Notes under the pieces: generated by a model
Database searches by the model: none
Told to the model about the DNA's origin: nothing
The model's input: only the letters and a program-made list of their open reading frames with translations
Shown: positions 1 to 11,483 of the stretch, in pieces
Numbering within the stretch: position 1 is the first letter of the stretch
Layout: each line of letters opens with the position of its first letter
Program-made: the position numbers and the translations under genes
NCBI RefSeq assembly: GCF_947241705.1
Contig: NC_079258.1
Location: 62,001-126,000, forward strand
DNA: 64,000 bases
Source: Saccharomyces mikatae IFO 1815
Lineage: Eukaryota; Ascomycota; Saccharomycetes; Saccharomycetales; Saccharomycetaceae
Reading direction: 5' to 3'

Positions 1-689
1 ACCCAGCAAAAGTGCTGTATTCACCTAGGACAAACGGCGATGGAAATTGGCAATATGTAGAAGATGATGAAACTTTCCCACGAGTGCACGATGTGAAAAT
101 CAGCTCTGACGACAAATACGTGCTTCTGATGACTCACCAAGGTGTTATAGATGTCTATGACTTCAGTGGGTTCCCATCCAAGGAAGAGCTGTCTAAGCAA
201 ACAATCGATCTAAAAAACTTCCTAATTCCAAGAGTTGCAAGGCTAGACGTTGGCAAAAACATGACTTGTATTTCACTACCGCTAAGTAGTGCGCATCAAG
301 GCAGCAACAAGCAACAAACATCCGAATCTCAACATTTGGTATTAGTTAGTTTGCAAGATAACGAACTGCAAATGTGGGACTATAAGGAAAATATTCTCAT
401 ACAAAAGTATTTCGGCCAAAAGCAACAGCATTTCATCATCAGATCTTGTTTCGCCTACGGTAATAAGCTTGTCATGAGCGGATCAGAAGATGGTAAAATT
501 TACATTTGGGATAGAATTAGAGGTAACCTAATTTCTGTTTTATCCGGTCATTCCACAATAATGAGTACCTCTACGAAACCCATGGGAAAAAATTGTAACG
601 TAGTAGCATCAAACCCTGTAGATAAAGAAATGTTTGTTTCTGGTGGTGATGACGGCAAGATAAAAATCTGGAAAATTTCAAGAAATTAA
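1..689 (+). CDS. GID7: Gid7, 3' part of gene (GID/CTLH ubiquitin ligase WD40 subunit)
   Basis: The reading frame is open from the left edge of the window (frame starting at base 3) to the TAA at 687-689, so only the C-terminal 228 or so residues are present and the start lies outside. The residues form WD40-type blades: repeats ending in W-D or W-K ([24 protein letters not shown]) and [11 protein letters not shown] / [11 protein letters not shown] motifs. Gid7 is a subunit of the GID (CTLH) ubiquitin ligase, which degrades gluconeogenic enzymes when glucose returns. The neighbour ATG22, facing it tail to tail, matches the YCL039W-YCL038C order. The WD40 nature is seen; the identity rests on family recognition plus synteny. 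Confidence 0.9.
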   Translation, partial: PAKVLYSPRTNGDGNWQYVEDDETFPRVHDVKISSDDKYVLLMTHQGVIDVYDFSGFPSKEELSKQTIDLKNFLIPRVARLDVGKNMTCISLPLSSAHQGSNKQQTSESQHLVLVSLQDNELQMWDYKENILIQKYFGQKQQHFIIRSCFAYGNKLVMSGSEDGKIYIWDRIRGNLISVLSGHSTIMSTSTKPMGKNCNVVASNPVDKEMFVSGGDDGKIKIWKISRN

Positions 690-771
690 TGGCCTATACA
701 TATATATACATATATATACATATATATATATACATATGCATACTTAAATTTTGCGTAAAGAGAAGGATATT

Positions 772-2358
772 TTAGTCCAACCTTCTTTCATTTTCAGGTA
801 ACACTTGGCTCAACTCTTCAGCTTCTCGCCTACCTCTCTTCACATCCAAACAGTTCAATACAGGCAACGCTAACATTAAAAGAAAAAAGAAGAAATAAAA
901 CGAGTAGCGAATATTGTGCGTCTTATCAGTAAGCAGTCCAACAAGAAAAGGTCCCAGAATGGACGACCCTTTATCTGTGATGCTGAACATACTGAAAAAT
1001 GTAGATTCTTTCCCTGGAGGTACGATTAAACTGAAAACTGATCTTGATACTGCCGATAATCCACCTAATGATAGTCCGTACCAAATGGCTAATAAAAACA
1101 TTTCAAATTTATGTTTCAAACCGAACGCATCAAAAAAAAACCCAAGGATACCATAGAATGGTATGAAGCTTGCCCATATGATAATATACATCAAAGTTTG
1201 ACTGGAAGTCCACCGGAATTTCGTAGCAAGAAACTGTGGGATTAGAAATGCACCCAGCATGGCATTCACAACGGTCAAAATACTAATCATAATTAGATCG
1301 AGGGTGCTCATGTGCAACTCTGTCTTGGAAAATAAAACTGCTGTAGAGTTTATCGTGGTTATGGAATCACTGATGATAAACCATGCAATAAGGAAAATCA
1401 TCACATCTTTCAATAGCCTGGCATGCTTGAACGATTCGAAAAGAGATAGCCAACCATAAGAAAGATGCGCCTTCCAGTTTAGTTGCCCGTTAGTCTCTTG
1501 TTCGTCGGGATACGGACTATGGGTGGATGTTGTTGTAGAATCATATGCCCTTACAGGTATCGTCACATCATCAATCAACCAAATCATGGGTAGTTGCCAT
1601 ACCAACCACCATACACCCACGAAAAGAACAGCCACTTGAACATCTTGTTTACTGCCTTTTTTTGATGCAACCAGGAACATGGATACAATCTGAACAATCA
1701 GTGCACTTGAATAACCTAAAGACGCACCCCTACCACTAATTACAGTGGTCAGAGAGTCTACTTGATCAGGTTCATAGGCTCCTTGACTTTGACATTTCAA
1801 TGAATCCTTGATAAAAATGGGTAATAGAGAATTTCCAACCACGTTGATGACGCCAAAACAACCGTTAGCCACTATATAAAGTCCAGCTAGAGAATATATT
1901 TGAGTATCATTCAATTTTGAGATCGCAACAGTAGACAATGCGCCCACAACACTAAACCAAACCAGAACTCTGCCTTTAAACTTAACACTTCCCCAAAGAT
2001 CTACTATCCCAGAAACAGAAATTACTATAATAGTTTGAAATAACACACTAAGGGAGAAAACATATAGTGCAAAACTTGAAGTATCTACGTAGATCCGATT
2101 GTTGAATAAACCAAGGACGCACTTATCTGAACCACCTCCCATTTCTGACAGACAAGGTATAGAATGATCGTGCACTTTTACCCCATTTATACTAGCAAAT
2201 TGCTGCAATAATAAAGGAATATACGTAGAAACAGCGGAAACCACGAATGGTTCACTAGAAAACGAATAGGCGTACCACCCCTTGATGTTGTTTTGGGCTT
2301 TTTTTATTCGATAGTTCGTTACCGACTCATTCATATCATTTATTGTTCCATAGCTCAT
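772..2358 (-). CDS. ATG22: Atg22, vacuolar amino acid exporter
   Basis: A 528-residue protein, the same length as S. cerevisiae Atg22, starting at ATG (CAT at 2356-2358) with MSYGTINDMN. It has about 12 hydrophobic membrane segments and the overall shape of a major-facilitator-type carrier; a long hydrophilic loop near residues 265-295 separates the halves. Atg22 sits in the vacuolar membrane and exports leucine and other neutral amino acids released by autophagy, so that protein synthesis continues in starvation. It is convergent with GID7 across about 80 bp of TA-rich DNA. No disruption is visible. Confidence 0.96.
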   Translation of the reverse strand: MSYGTINDMNESVTNYRIKKAQNNIKGWYAYSFSSEPFVVSAVSTYIPLLLQQFASINGVKVHDHSIPCLSEMGGGSDKCVLGLFNNRIYVDTSSFALYVFSLSVLFQTIIVISVSGIVDLWGSVKFKGRVLVWFSVVGALSTVAISKLNDTQIYSLAGLYIVANGCFGVINVVGNSLLPIFIKDSLKCQSQGAYEPDQVDSLTTVISGRGASLGYSSALIVQIVSMFLVASKKGSKQDVQVAVLFVGVWWLVWQLPMIWLIDDVTIPVRAYDSTTTSTHSPYPDEQETNGQLNWKAHLSYGWLSLFESFKHARLLKDVMIFLIAWFIISDSITTINSTAVLFSKTELHMSTLDLIMISILTVVNAMLGAFLIPQFLATKFRWTSSQTLMYIIIWASFIPFYGILGFFFDAFGLKHKFEMFLLAIWYGLSLGGLSAVSRSVFSLIVPPGKESTFFSMFSITDKGSSILGPFLVGLLTDKTHNIRYSFYFFFFLLMLALPVLNCLDVKRGRREAEELSQVLPENERRLD

Positions 2359-2870
2359 ATCTACTGTGGAAGATGTTATGAGAAAACGCTTGATTAAAAG
2401 AGCACTAACCTTGCTTAATATAGGTACAGTTTGATACCTTTCCTTTTATTTACACTGCACATCTTTCAAAAGGTGAGGTATTTTCGTTTAGGAAAATACC
2501 CTTTTTAGGAATTAGTTTTAACTGTTTTCCAAAACTGTTGAGCGGCGCTATCAAAGCCGTCATTAATACTTCAAGACACGTTGAATTATAAATGTATCAA
2601 GCTAGAATCATGTTCTTGATAGCAAAAAGAGAGGATGAAACAACACAAAAGTAAAAAAAAAGTTATACATAAACTTTTTACATATGATGGATTATTTATA
2701 GTCAAATAGGTATTTTTCATAGCTTCCTCCCAATCATTAAAAGAGTAAAGAAAAATTAATAAAAAAAGCAGACAGGTTAAAAGATTGCGCAAGAAGAAAA
2801 AATTTCATATCTCATGATGATAGCCACTTGAACAAAGAAAAAATGTAGTGAGAAGAGGCTAATATTTAAT

Positions 2871-2901
<31 letters not shown>

Positions 2902-3173
2902 CCATAAATATTTGTATCTTATTGTTTATGATGATAATGTACAATGAATTCAAAACATGAAGACTGTTCAAAGTTATTATTTCCCTTTTCTCTTTTGTAT
3001 TAAACTGATGAAACATTGAAAAAATGGGCAAAAAACAAAAAAAAAAACAGCTTTGCTGGGGGGAATGATTAGCTTCTAATTTTTCAGTTTATAGGGTTTT
3101 AGGTTTTTTATGGTTTTTTTATAAAATGCAATGAACTAATCCATTTTTATTTTGCATGTGTGAAGAGCTTTCA
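2359..3173. other. ATG22 promoter / SRO9 3' spacer
   Basis: 815 bp without a supported gene. It lies upstream of ATG22 and downstream of SRO9, both on the minus strand. It is very AT-rich and contains an uninterrupted A run of roughly 25 bases near 2876-2901. Short open frames on the minus strand (2586-2792, 2777-3031) are low-complexity F/L/I translations of AT-rich DNA and are not convincing. Confidence 0.6.
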
Positions 3174-4460
3174 TTAGGAGGATTCAGATTCACCAACTGC
3201 GGTCACTGCTGAGTCTTCTTTAATTTCTTGTTCTTGAGTAGTGGATCCAATTGATGGTTCCGCTTCTTCTTGAGGGGCTGGCGGCAAAGATATAATGAAT
3301 TGGTCCAGTGCATTGCCGGTGAGTTCCTTTTCAATGTCTACTTCAGTTTCAAAAGTCTCTGGTAACCAATTTGACCAGCTCTTGGAACGGATGAAGTACT
3401 TGTCTAACAGAGATGCTTCTTTGACTTCACTAGCAACGTTCTCGGTTTCCTTGTTGACCCAAGAACCTTCTGAAACATTGACGGTAGCGTTTTCGTTAGC
3501 AACAATTTCTCTCAATGCAGCTAAGATCAAGTTTTCGTCACCACCAAAGGACATGTTGACAACCCTATAAAACTTGGAGATCAAAGATAATGGAGCAAAC
3601 CCATCTTGGGATAATTTGGATCTCAAGTAGTTGTCGACGGTCAAGTTTTCTTCACTAAAGTAGTACTCGATTTGTCTAGCAATGTTGTTAATGGCCATCA
3701 ACACTGGTTGAACTGGGTAGAACTGTTGTTGTACTTTGACCATAGGTTGTTGAGGGTGGTGGTTGTGATGGATGTGGCTGTGGTATTTTAAGCGATTGTT
3801 GTGATTAGGACGAGGGTTACGTCCTTGGTAAGGCTTAAACTGTGGTTGGAATCCTTGATTCTGAGGCATACCGGCGTTGTTACTGTTATGAAACTTTCTT
3901 CTTTGAGGACCATTACTGCTATGGTGATGATTGCGGTGGTGAGATGGTGGTTGCTGTTGTGTAGATTGACCATTTTCTTGAGAAGTGGTGTCCTTTAAAT
4001 CTTCCTCACCTGTTGGTTCATAGCCCTCCTTTTTCAATTGCTGCTGCTGTTGCTTCTTAGCATTATGTTGGTGATGCTTCTTTTTCCTGTTAGCGTTACT
4101 AGATGTTGATGATGCTGCAGTCTTGTTGTTCTTGCTCTTGTTGTTGTTGCCATTGCTTCCACCGTTCTTAGAACCAGATCTCTTAGTGCCAGAGACAGTA
4201 ATGGACGCCTTGATGGGAACCCACTTCGTAGCAGTGGACGATTTTGGAGTGGGTGTTCTGTTCTTCTTCTTTCTTGTGGCATCCAAGTCTTCTATGGAAA
4301 TGGTGGAAACAGGAACTTCAGATGGAGCAAGTTTCCATGGTGAAGATGTAGGCAAAGGTGCCGGCGTCAAGTTAACTTGCTTGCTCTTGGAACCCTCCTG
4401 TTCTTGAATTTCTGGGACTGGAGTAGTAGCAGTATTGGCGGCGGCGGTTTCAGCAGACAT
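3174..4460 (-). CDS. SRO9: Sro9, La-motif RNA-binding protein
   Basis: A 428-residue protein starting at MSAETAAANT (CAT at 4458-4460). The frame stays open 16 codons further upstream but has no ATG there, so this start is chosen. The N-terminal two thirds are low complexity, rich in S/T, K, N, Q and H, as expected of an unstructured RNA-associated region. Around residues 253-345 is the La motif (INNIARQIEYYFSEENL, then LRSKLSQDGFAPLSLI). Sro9 is a cytoplasmic La-related protein that associates with polysomes and mRNA and has been linked to actin organisation. It is slightly shorter than the S. cerevisiae protein because of differences in the repeats. GFD2 diverges from it. Confidence 0.95.
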   Translation of the reverse strand: MSAETAAANTATTPVPEIQEQEGSKSKQVNLTPAPLPTSSPWKLAPSEVPVSTISIEDLDATRKKKNRTPTPKSSTATKWVPIKASITVSGTKRSGSKNGGSNGNNNKSKNNKTAASSTSSNANRKKKHHQHNAKKQQQQQLKKEGYEPTGEEDLKDTTSQENGQSTQQQPPSHHRNHHHSSNGPQRRKFHNSNNAGMPQNQGFQPQFKPYQGRNPRPNHNNRLKYHSHIHHNHHPQQPMVKVQQQFYPVQPVLMAINNIARQIEYYFSEENLTVDNYLRSKLSQDGFAPLSLISKFYRVVNMSFGGDENLILAALREIVANENATVNVSEGSWVNKETENVASEVKEASLLDKYFIRSKSWSNWLPETFETEVDIEKELTGNALDQFIISLPPAPQEEAEPSIGSTTQEQEIKEDSAVTAVGESESS

Positions 4461-4827
4461 CGTGGGAAGGGAAGTGGAGAAGGAAAGGAAACACGTAAGC
4501 AGGTCCAAAGTAATCCTGATGTTCTATTAGCGACCTAGCATCTTAGAAAACTCTTCATAAAACCGAAAAAGAGATGAGGAAAGGTGTACACTTGTACTTT
4601 TCTCTCTTTGTTCTTGTCCTTTACCAGAAGTGAAAATTTTTTTCATTGCGTGGGTCCATCCGTGCACCGTTTCTGAAAAATTTGCGATGAGCATCCCTCA
4701 AAATCCGTATTATCCGCCTGTATCTTGAGACCTAACAAGACAACATATAAGAAGGGTGTGGAGGAGGGTTGACAATGGGACGTTGTGTTTTGCTCGAGAA
4801 CCCAGGTCCACATGCAAGATCGAAAAA
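4461..4827. promoter_or_regulatory. Divergent SRO9-GFD2 promoter region
   Basis: 367 bp between the divergent starts of SRO9 and GFD2. A pyrimidine-rich stretch lies near 4600-4645. I see no site I can name with confidence. Confidence 0.5.
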
Positions 4828-6513
4828 ATGGTGAGTGATAACAGTAACAACAGCAGCGATAGTAGCGTGCATTGGGAGAAGAGGAATAATAACGGTGCAG
4901 GCCACCGTTATCGTTCCAGAAGCGGCAATAACGGTGCTTTGGCAACGCAACTGGGTAGGGGAACGCTTCCCGTCAGGGGATTAGTAAAGGACCGAATGGG
5001 AAGCGGCAAGATTACGAGCTGTGTGGATGCGTTTCTGGCGGCCAGGAACCAGTTGAATACGCCCTGGGACCGTTCTGAGTGCAACTGGCTGGACGAGGTG
5101 GATTACTACGTGCGGTTAAGGAAAACCGCGTTCTCGAAGGAATTAGATCTACTAAGAAAGCCCATGATTGATATGTATATAGTAGAGATGAGAGAAAAGT
5201 TTGATGCCTCTTACAATGAGTCCAGGAGAAGATTGGAGGCCAAAGTAGCACAAGTTGAAGATGAATGGTATGCAGTACATGGCGATGTGAATGCAAAACT
5301 TGAAAAGCTAGTAGCAGAGCGTCGGTTATTGAAAAGGATATGCGACAAGATTGTCCCACCCAGGTCTAGAAGGTCACAGCCACTGTTGTCATTGACCAAA
5401 GAGGACCGGGCCAACGGTATCTGTCCACAGCCTAGAGGAATGAAGGACATCACTTGGTTCGAGGCGGTCCAGAAGAAAATGTCGGGAATGGATGGTACTA
5501 TCAAGCTTTTGGAGACAGAACAAAAGCTACTCGCGGATGAGAGAAACAACATCAGGAAGACGTTCTGGCCCATGGTGGAAGCACATTCCAGTTCAAATGA
5601 ATTTGCGTACTTGGAAAAATGCATCAGGCTGATGGCCTCCCAGAGGGCGATATGTTTTTGTCTTGATATAGAGGCCTTCGAGACAAACCAAAGCGTAATC
5701 ACGGAAATTGGAATCTCCATTTATGACCCCAGAGAGAACATGGCGCCTTCAATGGTTCCAATTACAAAAAATTACCACTTAATCATCGAGGAGTCTTTAG
5801 AACTTAGAAACCAAAAGTGGGTCTGTGATTACAAGAATTGCTATTTACTGGGAGAAAGCTATGTTTTGAGCCTGAAGGAGTGTGTGCAGTTCATCCAATC
5901 GCTGATCAATTACTACTTGGTCCCGGTGACCGAAGAGGATAAAACGTGGTCAAGAGCCTTTGTTGGGCACCACGTGAGTGGAGATCTCAAGTGGCTGGAA
6001 ACTATTGGCGTCAAATTCCCCGGCAGAGGGTACGAAGGGAATCTGGACTACACCCTGCTCTTGGCAGACGACCCTGGAGATTTAGACGTGTTTATCTTGG
6101 ACACTGAGCAGTTTTACCGCAAATCGTATGGCGGAAAGGGGAGTAGTTTGGGCAAGATCCTCCGGCTGTTCGAAATACCGCATGCGTTTCTGCACAATGC
6201 AGGCAATGATGCGTACTACACCCTGCATCTATTCATGAACTTTTCCGATATCAATTTCAGGAAAATAGGTGGCATGGACGATGTCCTTAAGGTAATGAGC
6301 CAAGTGGAAATTTGGAGCGAAAGAGATGTGCGGGAGCCCAAAGTGGTGCCCATGTCATACGCCATCTCCATCGAGGAGGCAGTCAAAAGTCGGGTCTACC
6401 GAAAGGGAGTCAAGAGCACCAGGAAGGAAAGAGTCTGCCAAACGGAATTCGGTGGGCTGACGTATTTTGGAAGTGGTAAAGGTGCCTTCACGAGCACACT
6501 CCCGCCATGCTAG
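4828..6513 (+). CDS. GFD2: Gfd2, DEDD-exonuclease-fold protein
   Basis: 561 residues from the ATG at 4828. The frame extends upstream to 4756 only through a GTG, so the ATG is preferred. The C-terminal half has the layout of a DEDD 3'-5' exonuclease (RNase H fold): FCLDIEAFE with D-x-E near residue 280, FVGHHVSGDLKWLE (second D), and HNAGNDAYYTLHL (H-x4-D type third motif). In S. cerevisiae GFD2 is a high-copy suppressor linked to the mRNA export helicase Dbp5, and its biochemical activity is not established. The acidic residues seen here suggest the fold could be catalytic, but that is inference. It diverges from SRO9 and converges with GRX1. Confidence 0.9.
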   Translation: MVSDNSNNSSDSSVHWEKRNNNGAGHRYRSRSGNNGALATQLGRGTLPVRGLVKDRMGSGKITSCVDAFLAARNQLNTPWDRSECNWLDEVDYYVRLRKTAFSKELDLLRKPMIDMYIVEMREKFDASYNESRRRLEAKVAQVEDEWYAVHGDVNAKLEKLVAERRLLKRICDKIVPPRSRRSQPLLSLTKEDRANGICPQPRGMKDITWFEAVQKKMSGMDGTIKLLETEQKLLADERNNIRKTFWPMVEAHSSSNEFAYLEKCIRLMASQRAICFCLDIEAFETNQSVITEIGISIYDPRENMAPSMVPITKNYHLIIEESLELRNQKWVCDYKNCYLLGESYVLSLKECVQFIQSLINYYLVPVTEEDKTWSRAFVGHHVSGDLKWLETIGVKFPGRGYEGNLDYTLLLADDPGDLDVFILDTEQFYRKSYGGKGSSLGKILRLFEIPHAFLHNAGNDAYYTLHLFMNFSDINFRKIGGMDDVLKVMSQVEIWSERDVREPKVVPMSYAISIEEAVKSRVYRKGVKSTRKERVCQTEFGGLTYFGSGKGAFTSTLPPC

Positions 6514-6581
6514 ATATATTCATTGATCATTTTTCCTGTTAATACATACGCATGCGTGTACTTATGTATATGTACACGTAC

Positions 6582-6607
6582 ATATATATATATATATATA
6601 TATATAT
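6582..6607. repeat. (TA)n microsatellite
   Basis: A pure TA dinucleotide run in the convergent GFD2-GRX1 spacer. TA-rich convergent spacers recur here (710-735, 8540-8570, 37210-37250) and often act as yeast 3'-end (efficiency) elements. Confidence 0.85.
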
Positions 6608-6651
6608 CTACATATTCATACACTTATACAAGAAGAGTACCCCGTCTACCT

Positions 6652-7467
<816 letters not shown>

Positions 7468-8520
7468 ATGGGATTTCTTTCGGACCATCCACATACAGCG
7501 ATCACAGAGACAATCTTCCGAATTGTCTCTTCAAGGGAGTACACGCTGGAAGTGGAGCTGGGACCCTTGATTCAGCTTATCAAGGCAGACCACAACGACT
7601 ACAACTACACAGTCAATCAAGAGGAGGCTGCACGAGCACTCAGGAAGAAAATAAAGTATGGAAACAGGTTACAACAGTCTAGGACGCTGGACCTTTTGGA
7701 TCTGTTTATTTCGCAGGGTGTGAAATTTACTGTCATGTACAATGATGAGAAGCTGCTGCAGAGGTTGAAAGGGATGGCCACAAACTCTGAGAGCAACGGT
7801 TCGGGCGAGAAGTACGAGCCTCGAATAATCAAGAAATGTGCGGCGTATGTTATCTCGTGGGTAAACTATATTAGACAGAACGGGCTGGAGAGCGCAAGGG
7901 CCTACGCTGGTCTTTATCAAATGGGTGGACTGGTCAAGCAAAAGTACTCGAAGAGCAGTCGGTCTCGTCGTAGTGGTGGGCGCTCTAACTTTATGGATGA
8001 CAGTGCAGATGACACTTTGTACCAGTCCAACTCGTTGACCAGTGCCGATAGATTGTATAGGATTCCGCAGATCAACTTGAACAAGGAGGCACCTAAGATC
8101 CGGCTCATCATCAGCGATGCTCTCGCGTCTGCTGTGTCGTTACAGAACTCGTTGATCGGATTGCCCAGAGGAAAGTACTCCACAGATGATGAGGAGGCCA
8201 CGTCCAAGTTCATCCAGACAAGGGCCATCAGGAGGAAAGTTCTTAGATATCTTCAATTGGTCACGGAGGGCGAATATTTGGGTAGCTTGATTCATGCTAA
8301 TGATGAGCTGGTGGCGGCGTTGACTGCATATGACGACAGAAGCGCTCAGGACGATGCTAGTGACGACAACGATCATGACTCGTACAACGACGATACCTAC
8401 GATGAAAACGAGCAAGATAACAGTAGGTATATCGACAGCGAGTCTTCGGAGGAGGAAAGCCTCTCTTCCTACCAACCGTCCACGATCTCTAACCCATTCG
8501 GGGATCATAACAAAATTTAA
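7468..8520 (+). CDS. LSB5: Lsb5, VHS/GAT-domain endocytosis protein
   Basis: 350 residues from ATG 7468 (MGFLSDHPHT). The frame continues upstream only through a TTG. The N-terminal 150 or so residues form a VHS-type helical domain (SQGVKFTVMYNDEKLL, YVISWVNYIRQ). A GAT-like helical region follows near 205-290 (KIRLIISDALASAVSLQNSL), then an acidic D/E/S-rich tail ending in NPFGDHNKI; the NPF tripeptide is a typical EH-domain ligand. Lsb5 binds Las17 and ubiquitin and links actin dynamics to endocytosis at the plasma membrane. It is about the family length and intact. Confidence 0.94.
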   Translation: MGFLSDHPHTAITETIFRIVSSREYTLEVELGPLIQLIKADHNDYNYTVNQEEAARALRKKIKYGNRLQQSRTLDLLDLFISQGVKFTVMYNDEKLLQRLKGMATNSESNGSGEKYEPRIIKKCAAYVISWVNYIRQNGLESARAYAGLYQMGGLVKQKYSKSSRSRRSGGRSNFMDDSADDTLYQSNSLTSADRLYRIPQINLNKEAPKIRLIISDALASAVSLQNSLIGLPRGKYSTDDEEATSKFIQTRAIRRKVLRYLQLVTEGEYLGSLIHANDELVAALTAYDDRSAQDDASDDNDHDSYNDDTYDENEQDNSRYIDSESSEEESLSSYQPSTISNPFGDHNKI

Positions 8521-8585
8521 ACTACTGTGCGCCCTTCTATATATACACATATTTATATATATATATGTATAGCTACATGGAACTC

Positions 8586-9092
8586 CTAATCCTTTTTCAA
8601 GTTTAACGAAGCGCTGTTCACACAGTGTCTAGTATCCTTGGGTAAGTTCAGCAACTGCTTCCAACCTTCGCCTTCGAACACATGTCCAAGATGACCACCA
8701 CACCTTGCACAACATATCTCTACCCTTGCAGGCATCAAAGAATTGTCACGGTGGTAAGTGATTGCTCCAGGGGATATCTCTTCATAAAATGCGGGCCAGC
8801 CACAACGAGCATCGAATTTAGCATTACTAGAATACAGTGGTGTGTCACAGTTAGCACAATGATAGACACCAGGTTCCTTAGAGTGTAAATACGCACCTGT
8901 GTTGGGTCTTTCAGTAGCCTTATCTCTGAGCACCATCAGCTGCAATGGCGTCAGTGCATCGTTCCATTTTATGTCGTTTGATTCGCCGCTCATTTTCTTG
9001 CTCGTACTCCAATATCGTGTTACTGCAATAGGTCCTCTGCCTGTGAAAGTCCTGCGTTGCGTAAACACGTAGAGCTTGCTGAGCTTATTCAT
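8586..9092 (-). CDS. MXR2: Mxr2, mitochondrial methionine-R-sulfoxide reductase (MsrB)
   Basis: 168 residues from ATG (CAT at 9090-9092), the family length. The first 35 residues are basic, serine-rich and lack acidic residues (RRTFTGRGPIAVTRYWSTS), which suits a mitochondrial presequence. The MsrB core follows: two zinc C-x2-C pairs (YHCANCDTPL and ICCARCGGHLGHVFEG), the substrate motif RCGWPAF, and the catalytic cysteine in DTRHCVNSASL near residue 157. It reduces methionine-R-sulfoxide in proteins. A second in-frame ATG at residue 34 (MSGESNDI) could give a form without the presequence; I have no evidence it is used. Convergent with LSB5 over 65 bp. Confidence 0.96.
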   Translation of the reverse strand: MNKLSKLYVFTQRRTFTGRGPIAVTRYWSTSKKMSGESNDIKWNDALTPLQLMVLRDKATERPNTGAYLHSKEPGVYHCANCDTPLYSSNAKFDARCGWPAFYEEISPGAITYHRDNSLMPARVEICCARCGGHLGHVFEGEGWKQLLNLPKDTRHCVNSASLNLKKD

Positions 9093-9250
9093 TTTTTTGG
9101 TCTTGCTTCCTCTCTCCCTTATTTAAACTATCATCGGCGACATATTTCCCAATAGGTGAAACTGAAAAATACTATCGCTAATTATAACAAAGAAACTAGG
9201 TCAAAGGACTACAAAAGAAAGACGCAACACTATCGGACAAAGCGAACCAG

Positions 9251-10291
9251 ATGGAGGACGAGAAACAAGTCAACAATGAGGGTATGAATGATATTTCACC
9301 GGAGCTGGACGTTAATGGCACGATATTAATAAATAATGAAGACTTTTTCCAGTGGTCTGTTAATGATGTAATCACTTGGTGTATATCCACGCTGGAGGTG
9401 GAAGAAACCGATCAATTATGCCAGAAACTACGAGAAAATGATATTGTAGGGGACCTTTTGCCGGAATTGTCCTTAGAGGATTGCCAAGAATTGTGTGAAG
9501 GGAATCTGAATAAGGCTATAAAATTCAAAATACTGATCAATAAGCTAAGGGTCACTAAATTAGAGTGGAAGGACGAGAAGACTCAAGAGGATATGGTAAC
9601 GGTGTTGAGAAACTTGTACACCACTACATCTGCTAAATTGCAAGAATTTCAATCGCAGTACACGAGGTTGAGGATGGACGTCTTGGAGATAATGAAAACT
9701 AGCTCGAACTCTTCGCCCATCAATACGCATGGGCCTTCCAATACAGCGCCTTCGTCCAACAACACAATCATACCTACAAACGACGGTGTGACTCTTCCAC
9801 AAACAGACTATTTCGATACAGTGCATCACCGACAATCGCCGTCGAGAAGAGAATCACCGGTGACGGTATTTAGGCAGCCTAGTCTCTCTCGTTCAAAATC
9901 TTTGCTCAAGGATAGCAAGAACAAAGTACCACAAATATCGACAAACCAAACTCATCCATCTTCAACCTCAACAGCAAATACACCGGGACCGTCACCTAAC
10001 GAGGCATTAAAGCAGTTGCGTGCGTCTAAAGAGGACTCATGCGAAAGAATCTTGAAGAATGCAATGAAGAGACATAATCTGGCCGATCAGGATTGGAGGC
10101 AATATGTTTTGGTTATTTGCTATGGGGATCAAGAGAGGCTGTTGGAATTGAACGAAAAGCCTGTAATCATATTCAAGAACTTAAAGCAACAGGGCTTGCA
10201 TCCAGCCATTATGTTAAGAAGAAGAGGGGATTTTGAAGAAGTAGCAATGACAAACGGAAGTGACAATATTACCCCTGGTGGAAGACTCTGA
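9251..10291 (+). CDS. STE50: Ste50, adaptor of the Ste11 MAPKKK
   Basis: 346 residues, the S. cerevisiae length, from ATG 9251. The N-terminal SAM domain (about 30-100: [19 protein letters not shown] ... [16 protein letters not shown]) binds the SAM domain of Ste11. A serine/proline-rich linker follows, and the C-terminal Ras-association domain (about 235-330: [35 protein letters not shown]) ties the complex to Cdc42 and Opy2. It serves the pheromone, filamentation and osmotic stress MAPK pathways. FUS1, a final target of that pheromone pathway, lies 7 kb away. Confidence 0.97.
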   Translation: MEDEKQVNNEGMNDISPELDVNGTILINNEDFFQWSVNDVITWCISTLEVEETDQLCQKLRENDIVGDLLPELSLEDCQELCEGNLNKAIKFKILINKLRVTKLEWKDEKTQEDMVTVLRNLYTTTSAKLQEFQSQYTRLRMDVLEIMKTSSNSSPINTHGPSNTAPSSNNTIIPTNDGVTLPQTDYFDTVHHRQSPSRRESPVTVFRQPSLSRSKSLLKDSKNKVPQISTNQTHPSSTSTANTPGPSPNEALKQLRASKEDSCERILKNAMKRHNLADQDWRQYVLVICYGDQERLLELNEKPVIIFKNLKQQGLHPAIMLRRRGDFEEVAMTNGSDNITPGGRL

Positions 10292-10465
10292 TGTATAGCG
10301 GTCATACATACTCTAGTGATTTCTTGTGGAAGTAACATACGCCCGGCAAAAATATATCAAGGAAGAAAAAAACTAATGCCTTTAAATTTATACTATACTA
10401 TATTATATTATATTATTTATCATAGATATATAAGATATGTTGAATATGATGACGGGAATGGTGGT

Positions 10466-11359
10466 TTAGGTGTATGGATTGAATTTTCTCTTCGCTTTCA
10501 TTATCTTGATCCTTTCTTGATCTTCCTTGAATTTACCTAACAACTCATTGATCTCTTGCTTCTTACGTTCTCTGACTTGGAATCTATAGAAATCTTTCTT
10601 TGCCTTTTTATCTATATTGGAAACTGGTTTGACCTTATTTTCATGTTTGGATAATGGATTTTTGTTTAAAATCTTCTTTCTTATGGAATTTAATGACTTA
10701 GTGTTCTTTCCCACAACTAAGGTAAAACCATCCTCATCTACTATTGAGCTTTGAATGTCTTCTTGCGCTTGAGCTTCGCGCTGTTCAAAAATCGCCATAT
10801 GTGTGTGAATATCTTCTTTCAAATAATCAATGTCTAAAGGTTTGTAGAAATTGATAAATGTTGTGAATGATGGAGTGGTATATGTCCATTCAAATAATTC
10901 GTTTGAGTGCTTGGAATGCAAAGTCGAGTACTTCCTTAGAGCATTCCAGCAATTATTTATGCTTGCATCATCAACAAATTTTAATAGAGCTGTATTTCTT
11001 GGTGTATATCTCTTCTCGTTAATATCAGTGGAGGACATTAGATCGGAAGTCAACGCTGATAAGTCCACTTCATGTAGTCCAAACTCATCGTTATATAGTA
11101 ATTCCTCTACATGGGATACTGTATCATATTTCCCACAAAGCTGTCCAACAAATTTTTTCATATGCTCTATGTTAGATAATAATGGAAGATTGACTAAAAA
11201 TAAACAATTGGATTCGTTGACGTTCGAACTCTGGTGTTTCTTAGCGAACATGAAATGTAACGAGGCTTCCTTACTCCTAGGTAGTGCACTGTGATCCGGC
11301 AATTTGAACGGCACCACTATGAACCCATTTTTCATGGCGCTGATGTCTTTAATACCCAT
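10466..11359 (-). CDS. RRP7: Rrp7, small-subunit processome protein
   Basis: 297 residues from ATG (CAT at 11357-11359), the S. cerevisiae length. An RRM-like N-terminal part (CLFLVNLPLLSNIEHMKKF) is followed by an acidic linker and a highly basic C-terminus ending in KIMKAKRKFNPYT, characteristic of Rrp7. It acts in the nucleolus with the UTP-C complex in early 18S rRNA processing. The promoter shows a ribosome-biogenesis element (see 11484-11494). Convergent with STE50. Confidence 0.96.
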   Translation of the reverse strand: MGIKDISAMKNGFIVVPFKLPDHSALPRSKEASLHFMFAKKHQSSNVNESNCLFLVNLPLLSNIEHMKKFVGQLCGKYDTVSHVEELLYNDEFGLHEVDLSALTSDLMSSTDINEKRYTPRNTALLKFVDDASINNCWNALRKYSTLHSKHSNELFEWTYTTPSFTTFINFYKPLDIDYLKEDIHTHMAIFEQREAQAQEDIQSSIVDEDGFTLVVGKNTKSLNSIRKKILNKNPLSKHENKVKPVSNIDKKAKKDFYRFQVRERKKQEINELLGKFKEDQERIKIMKAKRKFNPYT

Positions 11360-11483
11360 CGTGAAATCTTGTGTCTAACCTCTGTTATCTGCCACCTAAA
11401 GTATATACTCTGATTTTCTTTCGCTTTATCATCATTTAAAATGTTCTGTTCTTACCTACCTTCTTCTTGAAATGACCATAAAG

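Noticed and set aside
4643-4950. Minus-strand frames of 100 and 72 codons over the start of GFD2
   Set aside because: Antisense shadows of GFD2 and its leader with no family resemblance.
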